In this document: positions 31,901 to 41,155 of the stretch, piece after piece | How the letters are laid out: the number at the start of each line of letters is the position of its first letter | Numbering within the stretch: position 1 is the stretch's first letter | Source of the DNA: Candidatus Poseidoniaceae archaeon | GTDB taxonomy: Archaea > Thermoplasmatota > Poseidoniia > Poseidoniales > Poseidoniaceae | Reading direction: 5' to 3' | DNA length: 44,397 bases | Assembly (NCBI GenBank): GCA_938030705.1 | Contig: CALHIR010000009.1 | Coordinates: 1 to 44,397, forward strand | Program-made: the position numbers and the translations under genes | Notes under the pieces: model-generated | Database searches by the model: none | The model's input: the letters and a program-made list of their open reading frames with translations, nothing else | What the model was told of the DNA's origin: nothing

Positions 31901-34900
31901 ACCGTCGATGGAGAACAGAACGTTGGCGTTGGGCAAGACGCTGTTGTCTCGCTGAACCAATCCTGACCCGTTATCCGAGACGACCTGCCCGCTGATGTTG
32001 AACGACGTACCAGCGACAGGGTTCGCCGAAATGGGGTCCACGACCATGAAGGTCAGTGAACGAACCGTGATGCTCGTGAGGTTGGCACTGGTTGACAACA
32101 AGTCGGTGGAACCGTTGAACACCATCTGTACGACGATGAGACCCAATGGATGGTCGTAGGGTACGTTGAAACTGAAGTTTGCGAAACCTTCTCCGTCCGT
32201 CGATTGAGGCAAAAGCCAGGTCTCGTGGAACTTTAACGCCACTTCATAACTTGAGAGAGGAGCAAACAAATCCGATGCCTCAACGAGTTTGGCAGACATG
32301 TTGATGTCGTTGCCTCGGTTGATGACGATGGCGTTCAAGGGCTGCAAGTTTTCCAAAAGGGAAACGCCCATGACTTGAATCGGCGATTGAGCCGTTGCGG
32401 TCAAGTAAAACGGAGAGGATTCGTTCACCACGGAAATCACCAGTGTATGAGGTCCGCGCGTCGTTCCGTTTCCGGCGCTATCCGTCGGCACGGTCATGTT
32501 GAAACTGCCGTTGTTGGTGGTCGCAAAATTGCTGAGGAGCAGTTCCTCAGGGTTCTCAAGCCAGAAGACGTTCAAGCGAACGGCAGAGATGAGGGGACGG
32601 CTCGAATTCTCAGCGTCTTCCACCTGCCCGACGACATTGAACGGGACGCCCGCAGTGACCGTTGTGGGAACAGAGGTCAGGGAAATATCACTGGTCACCT
32701 GCACGGTCACGTTGATGATGCTTGAATTTCCATATCGGCGGGCATTACCTGCGCTCAAGGCTGCTGAAAGGTCGTCTTGAACGACAATGGCCACGTCGTA
32801 GTAACCCGGAGCAATGCCGGACGGAGTGAACGAAAAGGTAGCGTTCCCTTCTGCATTCGTGGTGGCGGTCCCGAGACTCTGGTTGGTGTTTCCATAATCC
32901 CAGATGTAGTCAACGCTTGCTCCGCTGATGTTGGAACTGTCAGCGATGTCGGTAATTTTAGCGTTAAAGTCGACCGTGTCGTTCATTTCCACGATGTAAG
33001 CGCCCCGTTCAGCTTCGACCACCACTTCGGTAATGATGCCTCCGAGGGTCGAGATCTGAGTGGGCGGAGCCGGCGGTACGGCTGAATCGACAAAGGCGTA
33101 ATACGCACCACCTGCCGGTGCTTGGCTGAGGAAATCAAAGTCGACGACGAACTCATAGGCATCCGAGGGAAGGTTGGTTGGCATGGTGATGGGGATGTCA
33201 AATGCACCCGTGGTGTTGTTCAGGGTCGACTGGGCCACGTCGATGGGGCCTTGCTCGGTAAACAGACTCACGCTGATGAGCGTAGTGTTGTTCAGAACCG
33301 GTGTTAAGTAAACTGCGTCAAACACGTCCCCAAAGAGCCGTGTGGAATTGCCCATGAACGTCCAGTCCTGTCCAATGGAAAGGTTCCAACCAATGTCCGC
33401 CATCACACGAATGGAGCCAAAGCCTACGGATGGTTGGTAAAAGGACGAACCGTTGAATGAGATATCAATGGGGTAATCTCCGGAAAGCAAGTTTGCGTCC
33501 AGTGGAAGAGTGATTTCGAGGAGATCGATATCCGGGTCAACCGTTGTGTTGAACCACGAACCGTTGAACGAGAAATCATAGTTGCCCAAGATTTCAGAAC
33601 CCGCACCAACCCCACGGTGGTCGTTGATTTGCACCGTCAAGAGCGCGTCTTGGCCGCGGACCTGGGAGGAATCTTGCACGATGAAGGTGAGCAGCCCTCG
33701 CAGGAAGAAAGGTGGGTCAACCGTCATGTCCGCATCGTCTGTTGCTGGCAAGGTCGAGGGGAAGAAGCGCAGCCGAGTCTCAATCGCACCGGCAGCAACC
33801 ATCACGTTCGTGGGCATCAAGAACTGAAGAGAGAAGGTACCTGAAACGCTTTGGTTGAACAACTCAACCCATTCATCTCCTGAGGCATTGGCACGAATTG
33901 CAAGTTGCAAGTCGCCGGAAAGGGATGTTGGCGTTGGGCCCAAGGAGAGGGCGCTCCCGTTGACCCAAATGTCATCACCAAGCAGAATGATACTCTTGTT
34001 CGTCAGCGGCCCTTCGATGGTGGCGGTCAAGTTTGGCGCTTCGGTGACGTTCAGCACGATGGACCGGGTGGTGGGGTTGAGATGGAAGGGAGCGGGCGTT
34101 GACCCGGGCACAGAAGTGTCTTGCCATCCGGAGAAACCGAGCGTTGCGGACAGATTTCCAAGTGTTTCGGATTCGCTCAGATTAAGCGTGATGGCCCATG
34201 AACCACTTGAATCGGTTTGGGCCGTGAAGTTCTGTGCGCCATCAACCGATGAAGTGTAAGCCAACCAGATCGTTTGGTTGGGCATGTCAAAGATCTCATC
34301 GGTCGGCTGATTGGCCAACACCAGACGACCTTCGAGGACCGTGGTGGCTCCCGCACCGGCGATGGGGGCGTTAATGGCCAAGGGAGCTGTATGGTTCAGC
34401 GTGGCGTTATCGGTTAAATTCACATAACCGTCAAAGATGACGCCGTCATGAGAAACATAGCCTGATTGCCGGTGTTCAATGACGATGTTGTGCATGCCTG
34501 GAGCGGTCGGTGCGGAGGGGAAGCCCGTCAGCGTGAAGGTGCCGTTGACGTCGGTGATGTTCTCATCCAGAAGGCGCTCTTGCGTAGCGCCCAAGCCTGG
34601 CACAAACGGCGCATCATCAACCGGTGTGAGGTAAGAAAAGACACGGATGTCTTGGATGGGGGTGCCGTTGGCGACGTAGCGGAGTTGGCCTGAGACGGTG
34701 ATGGTCTCGGTGCCGTCACGAGCCACGGTGAGGGTGGAAATGGACTGGTTGACAATTTCAACCTCTTCGGCTGGTGGACAGGGATCGAACGGAATCCAGC
34801 CCAGGTCAGTGTTACCGTTGGCACTGTTCTGCTGGAGGCGGACTTCTGACCACGTCGTTGCGTCGGTGGAGTACACGGCATAACCATCACCGGTCCACGT

Positions 34901-37885
34901 GCCGCCGACGTAGCCTGTAACTTGTCGGGCCGGCAATCCAGCAAGACGGGCCATGGTGACGAAGACGGTGTTGAATTCTCGACAGGAACCTTCCTTCAGC
35001 GCCTCGAGGACGTTCAGTGTGACATCCACAGGACTGCTGGTCCCCGACCCGTTGTAGTTGCGTTTGAATTCGGTTGTTGCATTCCCGTTGATGATGAAAT
35101 CTTCGAGCGCAAGCGCCGTACTGTAAGCGTCGTTCGCACCGGCTTGGCCAATGACGGCATTGGTGACGTTACGGACATAGGAGTATTCGCTGGAAGCGTT
35201 GGTGAACTGTTCGTCAACCAGAAGTTCGTAGGGGAAACCTTGACCGGGCACGGTGGTGGAAGCCAGTGTAGCCCAATCAAAGTAATACTCCGGCTGCTCA
35301 AAGATCACCTGGTCCACGGAGCCATCCAGCAATGAGAGGATGTGCGTGTCGTTCGACCGGGAGATGTTGGCCGAGGGCTCAAAGTAAAACGAGATGTTGG
35401 AATAATACGAAGGCGCTGGAATTTGCCCGGACGTCATGGGTTGGGTGAACTGAACATCCCATTGAACGGTTGAGTTCGCGAAGGAGACAGGGGCAAGGTG
35501 AGTTACATTGCTCATCGGCACGGAAATGGTCTCTGAAGGATGAACGCTGTCAAGATGGGCGTAGGTCGTCCCCGTGTAGAAATCGTTCGTGATGGTCCGC
35601 CATCGGTGGTCAAGGTTTAGGTCGACCGTGCCCGAGGTGTTGTTGGCATAGAACACGACGCCGGTTGACATCACGTCGTCGGTCGGGTCAAAGGGATCAA
35701 ATGGCGCCCCTGCACAGTTCACGAACCAGAAGATGTCAGGGCACTCTTGCCCGTCCAACATGCCTCCGCCGTCGGTGTCAGGGTTGGTCCAATCCGTTCC
35801 TGTTTGGTTCTCAACCGCATCGGGAATACCGTCACCGTCGAAGTCGTCGGGTTGAATATCGTCCGAAGGATCGTTTTCGGGATTCGTGCCGTCAAAGTAT
35901 TCGCTTCGGTCATCAACCCCGCCTTGGTCGGTATCGTACGAGGTGGAGGTGGTGACCCAAACGTCCTGAGACCCGTTGGTGATACCGATGTAAATCAAGT
36001 CACAACCCGTGGTGTTTTCAAAATAATTGTTTAAGCCATCGCCGTCGTCATCCAAGAGATTCGTGCACGGCTCGTTGGGATCGGTGTTGTCTTGCACTTC
36101 ACCAAAATCGTCAACACCGTCGCCGTCGCTGTCTGCGATGGCTGGGTTGGAGAACCAACCAAAGGTGCCGAGAAGCTCCTGCCAGTCGGCCAGCCCATCC
36201 CCATCACTGTCTTCGTAGTCGTCGTCACAGTATTGCTGCGTCGTTGAGATGGTGCCTGCATTCACTGCTTCGGTGTGACAAAAGGAGCCGTTGCGGTTGG
36301 CTACGTCCGTGGCTGTGCCTGAGGGGCCGTTTGAAACGCCCTGGAGAACATTGTTGACCACCGTTGCGTAGCCAAATGATTCCCACGTTCCCGAAACGTT
36401 GTACCATCCAACACCGCCTCCAGGATTGAATCCGGAGCCATCACCCACTTCCACGCGGTTGGCGGAAAGTTCCTGAACAAAGGTGGTCTCAAAATTGACA
36501 AGCGAATCGCAAGGGTCGGTGCTGTGACTGATGTTGCGCTCTTGCCCGTCGCTGATACCACCGAAATCTGTATCCGCCACGTTCCAGAGCGTGCAGGTGA
36601 GGTTCTCTTCCCAGTTTTGAATGCCGTCTTGATCTTCGTCACCGGAATCCTCACGTCGAGTGGGGTCGGTTTCTCCTGCATCCAAAACACCGTTGAAGTT
36701 GGTATCCTCCTCGCCGTCGTCAAAGGCATCGCCGTCGGTGTTGTTGTTGCGTGGGTCGCTGGCTTGAGCAGGATTCCCATAGGCGCCGTTGACTTCAATC
36801 CCGTCGCTGATGCCATCGCTGTCGGTATCCGACGAGGTTGGGTCTGTCAGGAGGGTCAGGGCTTCGTACGAGTCGTTCAACCCGTCGCCGTCGGTATCCG
36901 CACGTTGCGGGTCGGTTGAGGTCACGCCGTCAACTTCAGCGGTGAAGGTCGCGCACCCGCCGGGGCCAATGCCCTGAACAGGGTCGCAGGGCGAGGTCGT
37001 CTCGGTGACGATGCCGTCTGGCCCGTTTCGGAAACAGGGCGAGGAACCGCACATGGTCGTCCATGTCGGGTTCACATACTCCATGAGGTTGTTCAGACCA
37101 TCGCCATCGGGGTCACCGTTTGGGCCGTCAGCGTTGGAAGGAGAGGTTGCATTCAGGCCGTTGGCGGCTTCCCAGCCGTCGGGCATGCCGTCGCCATCGG
37201 TGTCCCAGCCAGCAGGATCCTCGTCGATATCGCCGTCGCCATCGTCATCGTCGGAGAGACAGTCAGCGTCGCCGTCATTGTCGGAATCGGCCGAATCCAC
37301 GAACCCGTCTTTGTCATCATCGAACCCGTTGGTACAGATGTTGCCAACAGGGTCTTCATCGCAGAGAATGGTGGAGCCTGTGCCGTCTGAGCCCGCTGCA
37401 CCGCAAGCGGGTTGGTTAAACTGCATAGCATCTTCTTCGTTCCAATCGTTCACCGGGATGGTGCCGTTCCACCAAACACCGTTGTCCAAGACCGAGGCCG
37501 TGTTGGTGTTGTCCCAACCGCTTGGCTGGAGGTAAAGGTATTCCTGGAGGTTTGACATCCCGTCCCCGTCGGGATCAGCAACGGCGCCGTCAGCGCCGTT
37601 GGAGGAAAGTGGGTCAAGACCGTACTTCCACTCCCATCCGTCTGGCAGCCCGTCGTTGTCGGAATCGGGATCGTTGGGTTGGGTGTTCATGAGGTACTCA
37701 AGGCCGTACGTAAGGCCGTCGCCGTCTTGGTCGGACGCCGCTTGGACATCGACGACGGTGTATTGGATGGAGGCGAGGGTGGAGAGCACCATCAGGAGCG
37801 TGAGCGCAAGTGATTTTACCGCTTTTTTGCGCTCGGCGAGAGCTGGTCGAATCGCGGCCGCATTGGAATTCGAGCCTGTCAGCAT
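28943..37885 (-). CDS. Giant surface protein: TSP3 repeats, transglutaminase-like domain, Ig-like repeats, DUF4129-like tail
   Basis: About 2980 residues. Signal peptide at about 22-50. Calcium-type TSP3 repeats (DPDSDNDGLPDGWE, DTDGDGLNDSYEAL) fill about 50-740. A transglutaminase-like core follows at about 940-1040, with the nucleophile in GSCREFNTVF (Cys about 968) and GWIPFDPC (Asp about 1033). Where the catalytic His-Ala-Trp should be, the sequence reads Thr-Thr-Trp. From about 1060 to 2800 there are many Ig-like/MG2-type beta domains. One membrane helix (about 2838-2860) precedes a helical tail (LLQQRGFLRRDFETVREFEFAI...FEMARYSREEM) typical of the DUF4129 region of transglutaminase membrane proteins. 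ATG 37885 is chosen over a GTG at 37894. Probable adhesin or envelope protein; targets unknown. Confidence 0.93.
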   Translation of the reverse strand: MLTGSNSNAAAIRPALAERKKAVKSLALTLLMVLSTLASIQYTVVDVQAASDQDGDGLTYGLEYLMNTQPNDPDSDNDGLPDGWEWKYGLDPLSSNGADGAVADPDGDGMSNLQEYLYLQPSGWDNTNTASVLDNGVWWNGTIPVNDWNEEDAMQFNQPACGAAGSDGTGSTILCDEDPVGNICTNGFDDDKDGFVDSADSDNDGDADCLSDDDDGDGDIDEDPAGWDTDGDGMPDGWEAANGLNATSPSNADGPNGDPDGDGLNNLMEYVNPTWTTMCGSSPCFRNGPDGIVTETTSPCDPVQGIGPGGCATFTAEVDGVTSTDPQRADTDGDGLNDSYEALTLLTDPTSSDTDSDGISDGIEVNGAYGNPAQASDPRNNNTDGDAFDDGEEDTNFNGVLDAGETDPTRREDSGDEDQDGIQNWEENLTCTLWNVADTDFGGISDGQERNISHSTDPCDSLVNFETTFVQELSANRVEVGDGSGFNPGGGVGWYNVSGTWESFGYATVVNNVLQGVSNGPSGTATDVANRNGSFCHTEAVNAGTISTTQQYCDDDYEDSDGDGLADWQELLGTFGWFSNPAIADSDGDGVDDFGEVQDNTDPNEPCTNLLDDDGDGLNNYFENTTGCDLIYIGITNGSQDVWVTTSTSYDTDQGGVDDRSEYFDGTNPENDPSDDIQPDDFDGDGIPDAVENQTGTDWTNPDTDGGGMLDGQECPDIFWFVNCAGAPFDPFDPTDDVMSTGVVFYANNTSGTVDLNLDHRWRTITNDFYTGTTYAHLDSVHPSETISVPMSNVTHLAPVSFANSTVQWDVQFTQPMTSGQIPAPSYYSNISFYFEPSANISRSNDTHILSLLDGSVDQVIFEQPEYYFDWATLASTTVPGQGFPYELLVDEQFTNASSEYSYVRNVTNAVIGQAGANDAYSTALALEDFIINGNATTEFKRNYNGSGTSSPVDVTLNVLEALKEGSCREFNTVFVTMARLAGLPARQVTGYVGGTWTGDGYAVYSTDATTWSEVRLQQNSANGNTDLGWIPFDPCPPAEEVEIVNQSISTLTVARDGTETITVSGQLRYVANGTPIQDIRVFSYLTPVDDAPFVPGLGATQERLLDENITDVNGTFTLTGFPSAPTAPGMHNIVIEHRQSGYVSHDGVIFDGYVNLTDNATLNHTAPLAINAPIAGAGATTVLEGRLVLANQPTDEIFDMPNQTIWLAYTSSVDGAQNFTAQTDSSGSWAITLNLSESETLGNLSATLGFSGWQDTSVPGSTPAPFHLNPTTRSIVLNVTEAPNLTATIEGPLTNKSIILLGDDIWVNGSALSLGPTPTSLSGDLQLAIRANASGDEWVELFNQSVSGTFSLQFLMPTNVMVAAGAIETRLRFFPSTLPATDDADMTVDPPFFLRGLLTFIVQDSSQVRGQDALLTVQINDHRGVGAGSEILGNYDFSFNGSWFNTTVDPDIDLLEITLPLDANLLSGDYPIDISFNGSSFYQPSVGFGSIRVMADIGWNLSIGQDWTFMGNSTRLFGDVFDAVYLTPVLNNTTLISVSLFTEQGPIDVAQSTLNNTTGAFDIPITMPTNLPSDAYEFVVDFDFLSQAPAGGAYYAFVDSAVPPAPPTQISTLGGIITEVVVEAERGAYIVEMNDTVDFNAKITDIADSSNISGASVDYIWDYGNTNQSLGTATTNAEGNATFSFTPSGIAPGYYDVAIVVQDDLSAALSAGNARRYGNSSIINVTVQVTSDISLTSVPTTVTAGVPFNVVGQVEDAENSSRPLISAVRLNVFWLENPEELLLSNFATTNNGSFNMTVPTDSAGNGTTRGPHTLVISVVNESSPFYLTATAQSPIQVMGVSLLENLQPLNAIVINRGNDINMSAKLVEASDLFAPLSSYEVALKFHETWLLPQSTDGEGFANFSFNVPYDHPLGLIVVQMVFNGSTDLLSTSANLTSITVRSLTFMVVDPISANPVAGTSFNISGQVVSDNGSGLVQRDNSVLPNANVLFSIDGQPTGFTATGGTVGVDGYWNATIRLTETFAAGSHVMEATYIPNVNFYVGSDNNTTFDSRGFSVMNFILPALDGIGQPSLNDRTDRGDIVEFSVLLRDNQGLPLANQSVVVSLADTMNEASPVQITVLTAANGSAWGNLTVPANMSVGPTGIHAHYTGIAGTTGIVGTNASSTFVVLGQTEVAITEAPTVLVAGDMLVVNGTLLDDLGLVLQRNGVPSSAVVHLLIDGIPVSSIETNNLTGAYAFSYMLPEDTAAGPHQISVEFRGGREWVDPVGYGDTNNPEYYQPSSASVEFNVSVPTKILLLTATGEADRETTITIQGRLLDVVDNPLPNLTIEVWLGGQWLTNTTTDELGEFTAVHPVPSDAPLGPVLLETRFTGTVAYLPSNTSGMWEIFSPILVTVDITSPVAVNQTVSITGSVVDNRLAGVSNHEVQLVVEGIVISTLTTDQDGDFSFDWIVPDIFDFGNRTLFAESPPQGYYRGGEGNVSFFLSHRSWVTLVFDDGIDATRGDTWQLSGRLYDFDTVDRDGLVGFELLVKLDGNTLFTTSTGADGAWSATVPATMDLSRGEHTVSVVFEGTQAHLPADAESSVRVWSDLKIQIDPIFDERGDEILTRFFTRSDSIFQPVAYSGSVQEIGGSGEVFEDLQLFIGNGSDCNSGREGARCFSTNTVLWSNGNFSLTATAPSWLDVGSQYFALDVARNDSLYLNAGSISQTVFVQVDATITVDLQTIVEDEQEDLGGRITVIAQDTNGGLEEIRITIYLLNQSQQSLSFLMLETDENGDVIFEFKSDPPYGDSDEYGRLTVDIILNDPRLSAQSIQAFETLRSEGFALQYEFAEEQADTPWWSYLLVLVLAALIAGGVVMYRRKKMADDLLKDAAEVFAYTAELLAAGDATREAIFSCYQDLCGLLQQRGFLRRDFETVREFEFAIRQALQGVSEDALTALDNTFEMARYSREEMGSQHQEVAVQALTRMSGEIAQIQSIPQR
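35680..37740 (-). repeat. TSP3 (Asp-rich) repeat coding region of the giant surface protein
   Basis: Many copies of the DxDxDGxxD calcium-binding unit are encoded here, giving a DNA pattern dominated by repeated GTCGCCGTC/GGTATC-type triplets on the plus strand. Copies are diverged and carry long spacers (for example about 36240-36560), so this is not a simple tandem repeat. Confidence 0.7.
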
Positions 37886-37972
37886 GGGTCTCACACGCAG
37901 GGTGAGTCTGATGCCTCATAAGGGAAATGGTACGATGTTCATACAACAACGAGTTCATGCACCGAATGAAAC

Positions 37973-40927
37973 TCACAAATCTTCGAGTTCTTCGAGCAAT
38001 TCCAGATCGTCATCTTCGTCTTCATCAGCAAGGACCGGAGCAGGGAAATCGTCCTCGAAATCAAGTGGGTCAAGTTTCTCTTCAAGGGTGTCGTAGTCGG
38101 CGACGTCAGTGAGGACCTCCTCGGTGCGGCCTGAACGGCCTCGGGCGTAGAAGACGAGCGACAAAATCACGACGTAGAAGGCGATGGTCTGCGGCTCGGG
38201 ATTGACGAGTTCACGGACCAAACAATTCACACCGCTGCATTCGGTCATGTATGAGAACGTGAACTTCTGAACATATTCGTCATCAAACGGCGTTTCGTTG
38301 TTCATGGGAGTGACCCTGAACTGGAATTGAGCTTCCTCACTGTCCTTGAGGTCCTCTGGCGCAACCATGGTGACGCTGAAGTCCTTGGAGGAGTAGGCAG
38401 GGAGGTTGATGATGAGGAAATCGCTCCCCAGTTGACTCGAAGTCGCTCGAATCGCACCCTCCCAACCGTTGGGTTGGTCAAGGCGAATCACCACGTCAAG
38501 CGGGATGTTGTTTTGATTGCTGATGCGGTACTCGAGGTTCTTTTCTTCGCCCGGGGCAAATCGGGATTTCTCGGTTTTGTCTGTGATTTCAAGGCGATTG
38601 GGAATGACTTCTTCTTGAATCACGACCTTGACGGGGAGGTCGAAGTAGCGGGCATCATCGATCTCCACGCCTTCTTCAATGATGCGTGTGTAAACGGTGT
38701 GCTCACCCGCTTCAACTTGACCCCGCAAGGTGATTTCGAGTTTCATGTCAATGTAATCATCAGGCGCCAAGTTCACCGCTACCAAATTGGAATTACTGCC
38801 GTTTGAGATGGTGTAATCCCAAGCTGCGTATTTTGGGTTGTTCTCGGCGTTCTGTTCCACATCACGGGGGTTCACAATTTTCCACGTTGTTGAACCCGAG
38901 CCGGCATCGCTGGAGTCGGTGATTCGCAAGTTGAAGTAGACCGTGGCATCGCCGGTCACCGGTCCAACTTGTCCCAGTGGATTATCCTCGCCGGTGCCGT
39001 CGCTGTCGGAAATCACTTCGACGAGAATGCCAAAGGTACGGTGAACGGTGAAGGCCACATCGGTTCGCAGTTCTGAATCCTCTTTGCTGGAAACGGAGAG
39101 TTTGAACAGACCGATGTCAACACCGTCTCGGTCGGCAGGAGGGTACACCTCCATTCGGATGGTCAGAATTTGCGTTGACCCGATGTCAGGCGTGATGGAA
39201 TTGATCCCTTCCTCAACGAGTTCGAGGCCCGTGTCGTTATCGTAAAACCGATACTGCCAATCGTCGGGTTGTTCGAGGATTCGAATCTTGAACGCATCCG
39301 TTTGGAAGCCCGTGTTGAAGACATCGATGAAGAAATCACCCACCTCATCCGCATCCACGTAATGGGAGAGGGATTCGTCGTAGGCTTCTGGGCGAGTGGA
39401 ATCCGCAATTTGTTTCTGATGCTCGTCGTCTTCGTAAACGAAGATCCGGGGCGGTGCAAAAACGTCCACTTCCTCGAAGTCAAGCGAGATCGTACGGATG
39501 GCTACCTCCTCGTTCTGACCGAGGCTGTTTTGGGCGTAAACACGTGCCTCGATGTCCAAGGAATCCGGCGCACTGTCCAAATCACCTTCAGGGACCTCCA
39601 ACTGGAGTTCAGGGATGACCGAGGAACCACCACCATTGAGGGTGTACGTGCTGCTTGGTGCACTCCATTGAGGGTCTGACCAAGACGAAGGCAAGTTGGT
39701 CTCCAGGTCAAAGATAACGTCAATGCTGCTGGAGGACGAACCCGTGTGCTCCACCAAGAATTCGACTTGAACCACCGCACCGGGGGCAAAGAGCACCACA
39801 TCGGGCTGGTTTGAGGGTAGCGAGAGGTAAATGTCGTTTTCCAGCATCGTGATGCCTGGATGTTCAAACAACACCGAATGCCCCTGGACATCTTCCACTT
39901 CGAGACGAATAGGGTATTCACCCGCAGCGATGCCTGCATCGTAAGTGTAGGTGAAATTACCCACCAAGCCGTTGTTGTCGAGTTTGAAATCATCGTCGTC
40001 AAAATTCTTCTCAAAGACAACGTTGGCCCCGTTGGGCGTGTCCATGATGAGGTTGACCTCTTCAATGTCCTCTCGTCCAAAGGCGTCCCGAACCTCAACC
40101 GAGAATTGCATCTCTCGGAAATCAGGCCGATGGTTGGGCGACCACTCAAACTTCTGTGCGTCGTTCCAGTTGCAACCAAAGGCCTCGTTGCAGCTGTGGA
40201 CGCGAACGCTGGAGCCAGAGAGGGCGTTGGTCATGATTTGGAGACGAGAAAACCCGCCAGAACTTTCCATCTTTCCGAACGCAATGTCTACGGCACAATC
40301 GCCGCCACCAACACCGCCGGTGTTGCCCTCGCACGTAGCTTGTGCATCAATCCGAATTTTCAGTTGCTTCCCCTTGGGAACCATGAAGCCGTTGGCGCCA
40401 GCGTCAAACTCCACCTCGATGATGGTCCAATCGCAACCGCCCCCTGTGAAGGGGTTAGGGGAACACGCATCTTCCAAATCACGATTGACAGAAGCAATTT
40501 GGTTATCGCCGGATTTGAGGGAGAAAGTGACGTCAGCCGTTGACCCCTCACTGCCTCGGAATTGAATGTAAGCCGAAAGGCGAGCCGTGTTGGATGAGCC
40601 ACTCCCGTTGATGTAAAGGTCGCTGATCATCTCAGCACTTCGGAATTCCAAGCCGTCAATGGCACTGCCTTCTTCCTGACCGCCGTTCGGTTCGAGCGTT
40701 GTGATGGAACCTTGACCCCCGGTTTCGGAAGTCGGTGCATCGAGGTAAAGTTCGTAGGTTTGTTCAGGGACCGAAACGGGCGCTACCGTGCGCTCGTCGC
40801 TGAGCACCTGCACGGGTGAATTCATCGGGGTGGCAGGAACCATCATGCCAAGGAGGGAAAGGAGGAACAGAGCCACGAGCGCAGAAGCGACCGTGCGCTT
40901 GCCATTTTCGGATTGACCAAACAGCAT
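37973..40927 (-). CDS. Large membrane-anchored surface protein with CARDB/NPCBM-like beta domains
   Basis: About 984 residues. N-terminal signal helix (VASALVALFLLSLLGMMVP), then a long beta-rich exterior part. Repeats such as FFIDVFNTGFQTDAFKIRI, QTDVAF...YFNLRITDSSDAG and EKNLEYRISNQNNIPLDVVIRLDQPNGW resemble CARDB/NPCBM-associated domains that treat each module as an Ig-like strand set. Several cysteine pairs lie at about 155-275 (DACSPNPFTGGGCDW, TCEGN...GGDCAV, HSCNEAFGCNW), so disulfides are likely. One C-terminal membrane helix (TIAFYVVILSLVFYA) precedes a very acidic tail (DEDEDDDLELLEELEDL). ATG 40927 has GGTGG upstream; a GTG at 40936 is the alternative. It lies 87 nt before the giant gene, probably one transcript. 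Confidence 0.9.
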   Translation of the reverse strand: MLFGQSENGKRTVASALVALFLLSLLGMMVPATPMNSPVQVLSDERTVAPVSVPEQTYELYLDAPTSETGGQGSITTLEPNGGQEEGSAIDGLEFRSAEMISDLYINGSGSSNTARLSAYIQFRGSEGSTADVTFSLKSGDNQIASVNRDLEDACSPNPFTGGGCDWTIIEVEFDAGANGFMVPKGKQLKIRIDAQATCEGNTGGVGGGDCAVDIAFGKMESSGGFSRLQIMTNALSGSSVRVHSCNEAFGCNWNDAQKFEWSPNHRPDFREMQFSVEVRDAFGREDIEEVNLIMDTPNGANVVFEKNFDDDDFKLDNNGLVGNFTYTYDAGIAAGEYPIRLEVEDVQGHSVLFEHPGITMLENDIYLSLPSNQPDVVLFAPGAVVQVEFLVEHTGSSSSSIDVIFDLETNLPSSWSDPQWSAPSSTYTLNGGGSSVIPELQLEVPEGDLDSAPDSLDIEARVYAQNSLGQNEEVAIRTISLDFEEVDVFAPPRIFVYEDDEHQKQIADSTRPEAYDESLSHYVDADEVGDFFIDVFNTGFQTDAFKIRILEQPDDWQYRFYDNDTGLELVEEGINSITPDIGSTQILTIRMEVYPPADRDGVDIGLFKLSVSSKEDSELRTDVAFTVHRTFGILVEVISDSDGTGEDNPLGQVGPVTGDATVYFNLRITDSSDAGSGSTTWKIVNPRDVEQNAENNPKYAAWDYTISNGSNSNLVAVNLAPDDYIDMKLEITLRGQVEAGEHTVYTRIIEEGVEIDDARYFDLPVKVVIQEEVIPNRLEITDKTEKSRFAPGEEKNLEYRISNQNNIPLDVVIRLDQPNGWEGAIRATSSQLGSDFLIINLPAYSSKDFSVTMVAPEDLKDSEEAQFQFRVTPMNNETPFDDEYVQKFTFSYMTECSGVNCLVRELVNPEPQTIAFYVVILSLVFYARGRSGRTEEVLTDVADYDTLEEKLDPLDFEDDFPAPVLADEDEDDDLELLEELEDL

Positions 40928-40959
40928 CAAGTCCACCGTATCGCCGTGGTGGAGGGGGT

Positions 40960-40971
40960 GTTAAACGGTTT
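40960..40971 (-). promoter_or_regulatory. Possible TATA box for the surface-protein pair
   Basis: On the minus strand CAAAACCGTTTAAC reads as a BRE-like stretch followed by a TATA-like TTTAA. The distance predicts a start near 40939, about 12 bases before the ATG at 40927. Weak but the only candidate between the tRNA-Leu gene and this start. Confidence 0.35.
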
Positions 40972-41029
40972 TGCATGGTTTGTGCAACAAACCTGTCATC
41001 TCAACCGCCCGAGAAGATTGCGAAAATGG

Positions 41030-41113
41030 TGCAGGGGGTGGGATACGAACCCACGAACCCATACGGGACCGGATCTTAAGCCCGGCGCCTTTGACCACCT
41101 CAGCCACCCCTGC
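41030..41113 (-). tRNA. tRNA-Leu (anticodon UAA)
   Basis: An 84-nt type II tRNA with a long variable arm. The acceptor GCAGGGG pairs with CCCCTGC. The anticodon stem CCGGG/TCCGG (one G-U) holds loop CTTAAGA with anticodon TAA at 41078-41076. The variable arm is TCCCGTATGGG. The T stem GTGGG/CCCAC has loop TTCGTAT, in which position 58 is T rather than the near-universal A. The discriminator A is followed in the genome by CCA (41029-41027), so the 3' end is encoded, unlike tRNA-Lys here. Confidence 0.95.
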
Positions 41114-41155
41114 GTGAAGAAAGCACGATTGAGGGTAGCACTTGAATGAATCTCA

